From assembly GCA_963828715.1 (NCBI GenBank), contig CAWHFX010000001.1, forward strand, positions 186,001 to 250,000: DNA of 64,000 bases. Direction: 5' to 3'. Every line of letters begins with the position of its first letter. Positions within the stretch are counted from its first letter, which is position 1. The DNA is from JAQGMV01 sp963828715 (GTDB lineage: Bacteria; Pseudomonadota; Gammaproteobacteria; Burkholderiales; SG8-41). Positions 8,456 through 17,254 of this stretch are shown here, piece after piece. The translations under genes were made by a program, and so were the position numbers. The notes below the pieces were generated by a model, which made no database searches, was not told where the DNA came from, and saw nothing but the letters and a program-made list of their open reading frames with translations.

Positions 8456-10102
8456 GTGGAACATCGGGACGACGATCTCGGGCCCAACAGCGCGAATTAC
8501 GTTCCGCTTTCGCCGCTCACGTTCCTGAAGCGCTCGGCTCGCGTGTTCGCCCGCAAGACGGCTGTCATTCATGGCGATTGGCGCCTCACTTACGCGCAGC
8601 TCTACGAGCGGGTCGTGCGGCTCGCCTCCGCATTGGCGAACGCCGGATTGCGGCCTGGCGACACGGCTGCGATCATGGCGCCGAACGTGCCGGCGCTGCT
8701 CGAGGCGCATTTCGGCGTGCCGATGGCGGGCGGCGTGCTGAACGCGGTCAACGTGCGGCTGGACGCCGCGACGGTGCGCTTGATCCTTCAACATGGCCGT
8801 GCGCGCTTCATCATCGTCGATCGCGATTACGCCGAGGTCGTACGCGAGGCGCTGTCGGACCTCGAACAGAAGCCTGCGGTCATCGACATCGTCGATCCCC
8901 TCGCCGCGAATGGCCATCGAGACACCGCGCCGCTGGGCGAAATGGAGTACGAAGCGTTCCTGGCGGGTGGAGACTCGACGTATGCGTGGACGCTGCCGTC
9001 CGACGAATGGCAGTCGCTCGCACTCAACTACACGTCAGGCACGACCGGGAAGCCGAAGGGTGTCGTGTATCACCATCGGGGCGCGTACCTCAATGCGCTC
9101 GGCAATGCGCTTGCGTTTCGACTGACGCCGGACAGTGTCTACCTCTGGACGCTGCCCATGTTCCACTGCAACGGCTGGTGCTACCCGTGGGCAGTCACTG
9201 CTGCGGGCGGAACGCACGTCTGCCTGCGTGGCGTGGATGCGGGACGTATATTCGCGCTGATCGAAGCGCATCGCGTGACCCATCTTTGCGGGGCGCCGAT
9301 CATTCTCAACACGCTCGTGCACGCGCCGAACCGACCGCAGAAGCCGTTCGGGTGGACAGTCGAGGTCGCTACGGGCGGTGCTGCACCGCCGAGTACCGTC
9401 ATCGAGCGTATGGAACAGATGGGCTTCCATGTCACTCATCTGTACGGGCTCACGGAAACATACGGGCCGGCCACGTTGTGCGAATGGCAGCATGAATGGG
9501 ACGACCTGCCGCTTTCCGATCGCGCGCGTCATATGGCAAGGCAGGGCGTCCCGATGCCGACTCAGAACGAAGTGCTGGTGCTGCGGCCCGGCACGAATGA
9601 GCCGGTCAGCGCCGACGGGCGGACACTCGGTGAAATCGCGGTGCGCGGCAACACCGTGATGAAGGGCTATCTCGACAATCCGGACGCGACGCGCGAAGCT
9701 TTCGCGGGCGGCTGGTTCCGCACCGGGGACCTCGCCGTCATGCACGAGGACCACTACATCGAGATCAAGGATCGTGCGAAAGACATCATCATCTCCGGTG
9801 GCGAAAACATTTCGACACTCGAGATCGAAGAAGCGCTGTACCGGCATCCGGCCGTGATGGAGGCGGCTGTGGTCGCGAAGCCGGACGACAAATGGGGCGA
9901 GACGCCCTGTGCGTTCGTGACGCTCAAGCCCGGGGAGGCGCCGGCGATCGAGGAAGACCTCATCACCTGGTGCCGCGATCATCTGGCGCACTTCAAATGT
10001 CCGCACTATGTCGTCTTTGTCGATCTACCCAAGACTTCCACAGGCAAGGTCCAGAAATACGTACTGCGCGACTGGGCGAAACGCGTTGAGCGCGACACTT
10101 GA
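8456..10102 (+). CDS. Acyl-CoA synthetase, AMP-forming (AlkK/DmdB-like)
   Basis: Protein of 548 residues from a GTG at 8456, 1 base after the dehydrogenase stop; longer in-frame versions overlap that gene. The adenylation P-loop YTSGTTGKPKG is at 192-202, then MFHCNGW, a phrase common to AlkK/DmdB-type medium-chain or methylmercaptopropionate ligases. GLTETYGP, GWFRTGDLA, DRAKDIIISGGENIS and TGKVQK (catalytic lysine region near 534) complete the ANL fold. It forms acyl-CoA from acid, ATP and CoA, feeding the preceding dehydrogenase. Confidence 0.92.
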   Translation: MEHRDDDLGPNSANYVPLSPLTFLKRSARVFARKTAVIHGDWRLTYAQLYERVVRLASALANAGLRPGDTAAIMAPNVPALLEAHFGVPMAGGVLNAVNVRLDAATVRLILQHGRARFIIVDRDYAEVVREALSDLEQKPAVIDIVDPLAANGHRDTAPLGEMEYEAFLAGGDSTYAWTLPSDEWQSLALNYTSGTTGKPKGVVYHHRGAYLNALGNALAFRLTPDSVYLWTLPMFHCNGWCYPWAVTAAGGTHVCLRGVDAGRIFALIEAHRVTHLCGAPIILNTLVHAPNRPQKPFGWTVEVATGGAAPPSTVIERMEQMGFHVTHLYGLTETYGPATLCEWQHEWDDLPLSDRARHMARQGVPMPTQNEVLVLRPGTNEPVSADGRTLGEIAVRGNTVMKGYLDNPDATREAFAGGWFRTGDLAVMHEDHYIEIKDRAKDIIISGGENISTLEIEEALYRHPAVMEAAVVAKPDDKWGETPCAFVTLKPGEAPAIEEDLITWCRDHLAHFKCPHYVVFVDLPKTSTGKVQKYVLRDWAKRVERDT

Positions 10103-11166
10103 GCGCCGAGAACACGCCCGCAATGTCGTCCGGGGCCGAACCGCGCCCAGACGATCGCCTCGCCATCGATGCCGCGCGCCTCGAGCAGTTCATGCATGCG
10201 CACGTCGCGGGCTTCGAGGGAGCGCTCAGGATCGAGCGGTTCGCCGGCGGTCAGTCCAATCCGACCTATAAGCTCATCGCGGCGAACGGGAGCTACGTTC
10301 TGCGGCGAAAGCCGCCTGGCAAGTTGCTGCCGTCCGCGCACGCCGTCGACCGCGAGTACCGCGTGATGACGGCGCTGTCTCACACGGCTTTCCCCGTCCC
10401 GCGCACGTACGTGCTGTGTATGGACGAAGGCGTAATCGGGACGCCCTTCTACATCATGGATTACGTCGACGGCCGCGTCTTCTGGGATCAGTCGCTGCTG
10501 GGTATGACACGCTCCGACAGGGCGGCGATTTACGACGAGATGAACCGCGTGATCGCGGCGCTGCACACCATCGACTACGCGGCGATCGGGCTCAGCGACT
10601 ACGGTCGCCCGGGTAATTACTTCGCGCGTCAGATCGATCGCTGGACGCGGCAGTATCGTTCATCGGAAAGCGACCGTATTCCAGCCATGGACGAGCTCAT
10701 CGAGTGGCTGCCGCACAACATACCGGCGGGCGACGAGACGGGCATCGTGCATGGGGACTACCGGCTCGACAACCTGCTTTTCCATCCGACCGAGCCGCGC
10801 GTGCTTGCGGTGATCGACTGGGAGCTCTCGACGCTCGGCCATCCGCTCGCTGACTTCGCTTACAACTGCATGAGCTGGCTGATCAGGCCGGATGTGTTTC
10901 GCGGCCTGGCCGGTCTCGATCTGCAGCGGCTGGGTATACCTTCGGAGGCCGACTATGTGCGTGCGTATTGCGCGCGTACGGGTCGCGTCGCCATCGCACA
11001 CTGGAACTTCTACATTGCGTTCAATCTGTTTCGCCTCGCCGCGATTCTGCAGGGCATCATGGCCCGCGCGAGGGAAGGGACGGCGGCGAGCGCCGATGCG
11101 ATCGGAGTGGGACGCGCTGCGCGTCCGCTCGCAGAATTGGGTCGAAGCCGGATCGAAGCGAGCTGA
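10099..11166 (+). CDS. APH-like phosphotransferase family protein (ACAD10/11 kinase-domain type)
   Basis: Protein of up to 355 residues. A TTG at 10099 overlaps the ligase stop by four bases (TTGA); an ATG at 10123 is the alternative start and would remove eight residues. Kinase motifs are HGDYRLDNLLF (catalytic loop) and VIDWELSTLGHPLAD (metal-binding DWE). In animals the same kinase fold is fused to acyl-CoA dehydrogenase in ACAD10/11, which phosphorylate 4-hydroxyacyl-CoA. A stand-alone kinase in the same operon as an ACAD10/11-type dehydrogenase suggests hydroxy-acid catabolism; that last step is inference. Confidence 0.88.
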   Translation: MSAENTPAMSSGAEPRPDDRLAIDAARLEQFMHAHVAGFEGALRIERFAGGQSNPTYKLIAANGSYVLRRKPPGKLLPSAHAVDREYRVMTALSHTAFPVPRTYVLCMDEGVIGTPFYIMDYVDGRVFWDQSLLGMTRSDRAAIYDEMNRVIAALHTIDYAAIGLSDYGRPGNYFARQIDRWTRQYRSSESDRIPAMDELIEWLPHNIPAGDETGIVHGDYRLDNLLFHPTEPRVLAVIDWELSTLGHPLADFAYNCMSWLIRPDVFRGLAGLDLQRLGIPSEADYVRAYCARTGRVAIAHWNFYIAFNLFRLAAILQGIMARAREGTAASADAIGVGRAARPLAELGRSRIEAS

Positions 11167-11213
11167 GACGCCTCACGCGCGGCGAGGCTGCTCTGCTCCG
11201 GAAAATCTTTGGA

Positions 11214-11327
11214 TCAGGCGGCCAGAACGAAACGTTTCACGTCTTCCAACCGTCCGCTGCGCGCAATCAGCGCCATGTCGCGAATCCAGACGAAGAACGA
11301 AATCACTTCAATGATTTTCTTGAACAC
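11214..11327 (-). CDS. Unannotated 37-residue protein
   Basis: GTG start at 11327 preceded by AAGGAG with 8-base spacing, then 37 codons to TGA. The peptide begins VFKKIIEVISFFVWIRDMA and continues with a basic/acidic helix (RSGRLEDVKRF) ending LAA. The hydrophobic N-terminal third suggests a short membrane-associated helix. I do not recognise it. Support is the strong ribosome-binding site and an in-frame stop in an otherwise gene-free 480-base gap. Confidence 0.5.
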   Translation of the reverse strand: MFKKIIEVISFFVWIRDMALIARSGRLEDVKRFVLAA

Positions 11328-11420
11328 GATGGTGTCTCCTTGAGCGAGCCACGAGGTTAGCAGTCGATGCTGCAAAGCCACATGAACTAACGCACACGCA
11401 GCGCCAGCTTTTTAAGTGTT

Positions 11421-11456
11421 CAGAAAAGAAAAGCCCCAGTGGTTGCCCACCGGGGC
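11421..11456 (-). terminator. Rho-independent terminator (minus strand)
   Basis: On the minus strand GCCCCGGTGG / CCACTGGGGC forms a ten-position stem with one mismatch and a 4-base loop, followed by TTTTCTTTTCT. It lies about 190 bases past the end of the minus-strand amidohydrolase gene and upstream of the 37-residue gene. In the remaining gap (11457-11645) I see no gene or clear RNA. Confidence 0.75.
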
Positions 11457-11645
11457 GAGTCGTTGAGAGACAACCGCGTCGTTATGTTATCGCAGGCCCA
11501 GCAGAGTCGACCTTTGCCGGGTTCTGCGCTTATTCAACGCGAACGGAGTCTGCACGCGCCCGTCGCCTCGAGGTTATGACGTTTGTCTCAAAGCGACGAC
11601 AAACCCGAGCGGCCGCTCAGGTCGCGTGTGTAGCGCGAGCGCTCT

Positions 11646-12816
11646 TCAAACGATCGCGGGAGTGGTGGAAAGACCCGCGCGCGCATAGAGCCGAACCGCG
11701 TTGTCCCAGAAGAGTTTCCGGCGCTGCGCATCGGTCATGTCCCACGACATCGCGATCTTGACGGTCTCGGGAAAATGGCTCTCGCCGTGCGGGTAGTCCG
11801 ACGCGTACATGAGCACGTCCGGGCCGACGAGATCGATCACGGCCTTCGTCAATGCAGCGCCTTCCGGTGCTTCGATGCTCTGGTAATAGCGGCCGCTCGT
11901 CACGTATTCACTCGGCTTCATCTTCAGTGGTGCGAGCGCCGTGCGGATCGTTTCGGCGTGTTCGTCGAGCCGCTTCATCCAGAATGGAAGCCAGCCGTGT
12001 CCGGCTTCGAGTGTGCCGACGCGCAGTCGCAGGGTAGCGATCCATGACGCCGCTGCCGATCAACGCTGCCATGTTGCGCATGCCGCACCATGGATGCGCC
12101 GCGGAGCGCTGCAGAAAAAGATTTTCCCAGTTGTCGAGCCCACCCGGCGCATACGGCGGCATCACCGTAAACGTATGCAGGACGACGGCGAGATCGTGCT
12201 CAGCCGCCGCGGCCCAGATCGGCTCGAAGTCGGGATGGTCGAGCGGCATGCCATACGGCGCGTACACCATAACGGCCCATGCCCATTTCGATTTGCCCCA
12301 CCGCCGTATCTCGTCGACGCTGCCCTGCACGTCGCGACCGCACGCGAGTATCACGCCGCCAAGACGCGCGGGGTAATCGCTGCAGTAGTCCTGCATCCAA
12401 CGGTGATACGTGCGGTACATGCCCGCTTCGAGTGCGACGTCATCGCCGGACGTCCAGGTGCCGAACCACCCGGACGGCAGCGTGAGATTGACGTCCACGC
12501 CTTCGTAGTCCATGTCCTTGATGCGCTCGCCGGGATCGTGATCCACGCGCGGCGACGGCTCGCGTTCGCGTTTGACGCCGGTGAAGCCGGCCATGTAGCC
12601 CGCAGGCCTCTCCTCGGCTTTCGCGTTGCCGAGCGTGCGCCGGTATACGCGCTGCCCTTTCGTGTACGTCTGCTGGCCACGCGCATTCGCGGTCTTGTAC
12701 TGCTCCCACGCGGAAAGCCGCGAGCGCTCGTTCTCGGTGAGATACTTGTCGAGCACTTCCATATACGGGCCGACGTGGGTGTCGGAGTCGAAAATCCGGT
12801 AGCCGTTCGCGGACAT
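11646..12816 (-). pseudogene. Amidohydrolase family (TIM-barrel) protein, one frameshift
   Basis: Residues 1 to about 263 read from the ATG at 12816: FDSDTHVGPYMEVLDKYL holds the family's first metal-site region, then DMDYEGVDVNLTLPS and HTFTVMPPYAPGG. After DRYPA the frame changes; removing one base near 12027 gives LRVGTLEAGHGWLPFWMKRLDEH and then YASDYPHGESHFPE, the conserved C-terminal aspartate region, to the stop at 11646. The restored protein (about 390 residues) is complete, with no nonsense codon. Family members hydrolyse or decarboxylate organic acids. Third gene of a minus-strand operon in which all members are frameshifted. Confidence 0.85.
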
Positions 12817-12903
12817 GCCAGTGTCTCCTATGTTTGCTCAGACTGCGGCGTCGCCACGCGCGCAGGATAAAGGGCGCCGCTGGAACTCAGCGCTCGCGCG
12901 TGT

Positions 12904-13843
12904 CTAGTCAGACGCTCGCGCCCGATACTTCTCCGCTGCATCCGAAAAATAGCGCTCCTCCAGCTCGCGCTGCTTGTCGGCGCCTTCGCCTTCAGGACCG
13001 ACGATCGGCTGCGGATACGGTCGATCCTTATGCGACTGCACGAAATCCTCCCACGCGGCGATACCGCGGCCCTGAAAGTCCTGCATGAAATCCCACAGCG
13101 CAGCCCACGTCACATGATGTGTGAAACCGGGGTACCACGCGATGTTGACGCCCAATGCAAGGTGTTCGTCGAGGCCGAGATAACGCGGGAGCTTTCCTTT
13201 CATGAACGAAAACGGTCCTTCGACGGCCGCTCGCGCTCGCTTGATCTCTTCGACCGAGTGTGGCGATTCGAGCTGAACCCAGTCTACACCCGCGTCTTCG
13301 CGATACGCTTTCAGGCGTGCGATCGCGTCGTCGAGATTACTGTTCGCGGCATCGCGCGCGTAGCACTGCGCCATGACGACGAAGTCCGGATCGAGCTCGT
13401 TCTTCATGTCCACCGCAGCCCGATAGCGTCCGATCGCCTGTTCCAGCGGAACGACTTCGACGCCGGCGTCCTGGGTCTTGCGCTTGCCTTCGATCGGCTG
13501 ATCGTCGATGCGGATGCCGGAGATCCCTGCGCGAATGCACTCGCGTATGAGGCGGCGCACGGCCATGACGCCACCGTGTCCGGTATCGCCGTCCACGATG
13601 ATCGGGAAATTCACCGCCTGCGCGATCCAGCCCGCGATCTGCACGCACTCGGTCATGGTGAGCGTGCCCACATCGGCGAGCCCGGTATAGGCGCCGACGA
13701 CGCCGCCCGTCCCGACGAAGCCCACTTCACAGCCGGCTTTCTCCATGATGCGCCCGTGCGCGGCCGTTGGCGGATGCAGTACCGACGAGGACCTTGTCCT
13801 TGCGATTGATGAGCTCGCGCAGCCGCTTGCTTTTCGACGACAT
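12904..13843 (-). pseudogene. Isocitrate lyase/PEP mutase family lyase, one frameshift
   Basis: An ATG at 13843 with GGAG upstream begins SSKSKRLRELINRKDKVLV; removal of one base near 13797 continues with LHPPTAAHGRIMEKAGCEVGF, the normal family start. Then come VDGDTGHGG (metal/substrate loop) and IRIDDQPIEGKRKTQ. The usual K-K/R-C-G-H signature is replaced by GKRKTQ, so this is not a true isocitrate lyase; oxaloacetate decarboxylase or another C-C lyase of 2-oxo acids is more likely. It sits between the Bug receptor (27 bases upstream) and the amidohydrolase (87 bases downstream). Confidence 0.82.
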
Positions 13844-13870
13844 GAGTGTTTTCTCCGGAATGATGCTTTG

Positions 13871-14875
13871 CTATTCGACGCGCACGTCGGCGGCACGCGC
13901 GACCTTTCGCCAGCGCGCGATCTCTTCCCCGAGCAATCGCGAAAATTCCTCGGGCGTGCTGCCGATCGCCTCGCCGCCGTCCGACGCGATTTTCTCCACG
14001 ATATCGGCAGACTTCACCGCTCTTCGCGATTTCAGCTGCTCAGGCGCACAACGATGCTCCGCGGCGTGCCGGCCGGTGCAAGCCAGCCATGCCACGTCGT
14101 GTCGGCATATCGAGGCAGACCGGACTCCGCGATCGTCGGCACGCCCGGTATCGCGGCGGAACGCCGGGCGCTCGAAACACCGAGCGCGCGCAGCCGCTCC
14201 GCCTTTACGTGCGGCAGACACGACAAATGTTTCCGAACATCATCGGGATCTGACCTGCAATCAGATCGGACAGCCCGGGACCGGTGCCTTTGTAGGGGAT
14301 GTGCGTGAGCTTCACGCCGGCCATGCTCTTGAAGAGTTCCATCGCCATGTGGGTAGAAGACCCCTGACCGGCGGAGCCGAAATCGAGCGCACCCGGGCGC
14401 GCCTTCGCGAGCGCAATCAGCTCGCGTGCATTGCGCGCCGGCACTGCCGGATGCGTCAGCAGCAGAAACGGCGCTTCGATCGCCAGCGAAATGGGCGCAA
14501 AGTCCGCGATCGGGTCGTAGGGCAGTTGACCGATACACAGCGGGCGCAATCGAGTAACCGCTCGCGACGCCGAGCAATGTGTAGCCGTCCGCTGGTGACT
14601 TGGCGATGAGCGCGTAGGCGACCGTTCCACCTGCGCCGGTGCGGTTCTCCACGATGAACGGACGGCCCAGCGCGTCGGTGAGCTTCTGCGCGATGAGGCG
14701 CGTCTGAATATCGGTTCCGCCACCCGGCGCGAGGCCGACGATGACGCGCACCGGTTTCGACGGATATGGCTGACGCGCCTTGCGCATGCGCGCTCGTGTT
14801 CGTGCAGGCGAGCGCAATCGAAGCGCAAAGGAATGAAACCGCGCAGCGCTCCCACCGCAACCGCCTCCTCACCAT
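13871..14875 (-). pseudogene. Bug/TctC receptor broken by several frameshifts (2 of 9)
   Basis: Pieces of one Bug receptor lie in order but in changing frames: signal peptide ALACTNTSAHAQ (ATG at 14875), then YPSKPVRVIVGLAPGGGTD, then LPYDPIADFAPISLAIEAPF through HIPYKGTGPGLSDLIAGQI, then LPHVKAERLRALGVSS through LAPAGTPRSIVVRL, then ADIVEKIASDGGEAIGSTPEEF to the stop. At least four switches (near 14770, 14540, 14222 and 14035) are needed. No nonsense codons occur within the correct frames. It would have fed the two genes downstream on this strand. Confidence 0.85.
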
Positions 14876-14909
14876 TGCGTTGACCCCGCGTCCGAGTGTA
14901 ACGTATTCT

Positions 14910-14921
14910 CATGTATACATG
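14910..14921. promoter_or_regulatory. Candidate GntR (FCD) operator, perfect 12-bp palindrome
   Basis: CATGTATACATG is a perfect palindrome in the 87-base gap between the divergent Bug gene (14875) and flavoprotein gene (14963). FCD-type GntR regulators often bind short palindromes with a central GTATAC-like core. A GntR gene lies in the plus-strand operon at 16472, so autoregulation of both transcripts is the natural model. Confidence 0.55.
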
Positions 14922-14962
14922 TGCATTCGCGCATGGTCGGTTCATCAACCTGGCTCGATCAA

Positions 14963-16475
14963 ATGCCGACGCAAAACGGTCCTTACGATGTGATAGTAGT
15001 CGGCGGCGGCAACGCTGCGTTATGCGCTGCGCTCTCCGCGCGTGAGCACGGCGCGAACGTGCTCGTGCTCGAACGCGCGCCGGAAGAACAGCGTGGCGGC
15101 AACTCGGCTTACACCGGCGGCGGGTTCCGCATGGTTCATCGCGGAGTGGAAACGGTACGCAGCGTGGTGCCTGATCTCTCGACGGGCGAAATCGAGAACA
15201 CGGACTTCGGCGAGTACACCGCTGAACAGTATCTGGACGATCTCGGCCGCGTAACTCAGTGGTACTGTGATCCGGATCTCGCGGAGACGGTCGTCCGCAG
15301 CAGCACCGAGACCGTGCAATGGCTCCACAGCCGCGGCGTTCGCTTCGTGCCGCGTTTCGGCCGTTACGCGTTCAAGCACGAAGGCAAGTTCAAGTTCTTC
15401 GGCGGTACCGTAGTCGAAGCAGCCGGCGGCGGACGCGGGCTGGTTCAGGCCGAGTATGCGGCCGCGGAGAAACACGGCGTGCAAGTGCGTTACGACGCGC
15501 ACGTCGTCGCACTGCTTCGAGGCCGCGGCATCGAGGGGCGTGCGTATCTTCAGCGATGGCGCAGAAGAGGAAATCCGGGCACGCGCAGTCGTTCTCGCCT
15601 CCGGTGGTTTCGAAGCGAACCGCGAATGGCGCACGCGCTACCTCGGTCCGGGCTGGGACATGGCCAAGGTACGCGGCACCCGCTACAACACGGGCGATGG
15701 CATCCGGATGGCGCTCGATATCGGCGCACAGGCTTACGGTCAGTGGTCCGGATGCCATTCGGTGTCGTGGGAACGTTATTCGCCCGACTTCGGCGAGCTG
15801 GATCGGCCCATCGTCGCGAGCCGCAACGGCTATCCGTTCAGCATCATGGTGAACGCGCACGGCAAACGGTTCGTGGACGAAGGCGCGGACTTCCGCAACT
15901 ACACGTATGCCAAGTACGGGCGCGTCGTTCTCGAACAGCCGGGGAGTTTCGCGTGGCACGTGTTCGACGCACAGGTCGAGCACCTCCTGCACGACGAGTA
16001 TCGGTCAAAGGGGACTACCAAAGTCCAGGCGAACACACTCGAGGATCTGGTCGCACGCATGGGCGATGTCGATGCGCGCCAGTTCCTGCAAACGGTCCGC
16101 GATTACAACGCGGCGATCGATCCCAGCGTACCGTTCAATCCCAACGTCAAGGATGGCCGGCGCACCAGCGGACTCGACATCGAAAAATCGAACTGGGCCA
16201 ATACGATCGAGAAGCCGCCGTTCTCGGCGTATGCCGTCACGTGCGGGATCACGTTCACATTCGGGGGGCTCAAGATCGACACGTCCACGCGCGTTCTGGA
16301 TATTGCGGACCGGCCGCTGCAGGGGCTGTATGCCGCCGGTGAGCTCGTGGGCGGCTTGTTCTACTTCAACTATCCCGGCAGCTCGGGCCTCATGGCAGGC
16401 TCGGTGTTCGGCCGCATCGCCGGACGTGAAGCGGCGGCGCATGCCTTGTCCCTCGCGGAAGCCACTGCGGCATGA
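14963..16475 (+). pseudogene. FAD-dependent dehydrogenase (fumarate reductase/tricarballylate dehydrogenase type), one frameshift
   Basis: From the ATG at 14963: YDVIVVGGGNAALCAALSA (FAD Rossmann motif), LVLERAPEEQRGGNSAYTGGG and GGRGLVQAEYAAAEKHG. After RGRGIE the frame changes in a run of four G at about 15535-15538; dropping one G gives GVRIFSDGAEEEIRARAVVLASGGFEAN. The rest is intact: NAHGKRFVDEG, CGITFTFGGL, GLYAAGELVGGLF and the final FAD-binding YPGSSGLMAGSVFGRIAG. Restored length is about 503 residues. Relatives oxidise tricarballylate, fumarate/succinate or 3-ketosteroids; the neighbouring hydro-lyase genes favour a polycarboxylate. Its stop overlaps the GntR start (ATGA). Confidence 0.85.
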
Positions 16476-17248
16476 CGGTCCCGCGCAGCCGTGTGCAGCC
16501 TGCCGCGGATCCTGACAGGACCTTCGGCAAGCGGCCGGTGCGTGCTGCACGTTCGCGTGTGCGCCTGCGCAAGACAGCCGCACTCACACCGGCAGATGAA
16601 GGACATGGACACGCCTCGCGCGGCGCACTCGTCTATCGCAAGCTGCGTCATGCCATCGAACAGGGCGAGCTCAAGCCGGGTCAGCGCGTGATGGAAGTGG
16701 AGGTTGCCGAGTGGCTCGACGTGAGCCGCACGCCGGTGCGCGAGGCGCTGCGCCGACTCGAGAACGAAGGCATGCTCGCGCTGGAGCCGCGCACGGGGCT
16801 CGTGGTCGCGTCGATTACGCGAGAGGCCATGCTGGAACTCTACGTCATGCGTGAAGTTCTGGAAGGCACGGCAGCGCGGCTGTGTGCGCGACACGCATCG
16901 GATCCCGAGTTGATGGGGCTCGAGGAGCTCGTCAAACGCGAAGCGCGATTGCAGGGGAATTTCGAAGTGCTCTCGCGTCACAACAAGCTGTTTCACGAAG
17001 CTGTCCATCGCGGCGCGCACAATCGCTATCTCGAAAAAAGCCTCGCGGCGGTAAACGACTCCATGTGCCTGCTCGGAAAGAGCATGATGCTGATTCCCGA
17101 ACGTGCGGAGGAGGCGCAGCTGGAGCACAGCGAACTCGTGGCCGCGATCGTCGGACGTGACGCCGATGCAGCCGACCGGTCCGCTCGCCGCCACGTGCGC
17201 TCGGCGCAGAAGCAGCGGCTGAAGCAGCTCTTCCCGGATTCCGAGTAG
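16472..17248 (+). CDS. GntR family regulator with FCD ligand domain
   Basis: Protein of 258 residues. An arginine-rich tail of about 50 residues precedes a winged-helix domain (GALVYRKLRHAIEQGELKPG, then VSRTPVREALRRLENEGML, about 51-105). The FCD domain follows (YVMREVLEGTAARLCARHAS, then HNKLFHEAVHRGAHN and HSELVAAIVGRD), with histidines suited to metal and carboxylate binding. Such repressors sense organic acids. It overlaps the flavoprotein stop by four bases and precedes leuC by six, so it is an internal operon gene, probably acting at the palindrome at 14910. Confidence 0.92.
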   Translation: MTVPRSRVQPAADPDRTFGKRPVRAARSRVRLRKTAALTPADEGHGHASRGALVYRKLRHAIEQGELKPGQRVMEVEVAEWLDVSRTPVREALRRLENEGMLALEPRTGLVVASITREAMLELYVMREVLEGTAARLCARHASDPELMGLEELVKREARLQGNFEVLSRHNKLFHEAVHRGAHNRYLEKSLAAVNDSMCLLGKSMMLIPERAEEAQLEHSELVAAIVGRDADAADRSARRHVRSAQKQRLKQLFPDSE

Positions 17249-17254
17249 GCGCTC

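Noticed and set aside
11457..11645. Possible small RNA ending in the 11421-11456 terminator
   Set aside because: I could match it to no known RNA (6S, 4.5S, RNase P, tmRNA), and no promoter is clear. The terminator may simply serve the amidohydrolase operon.
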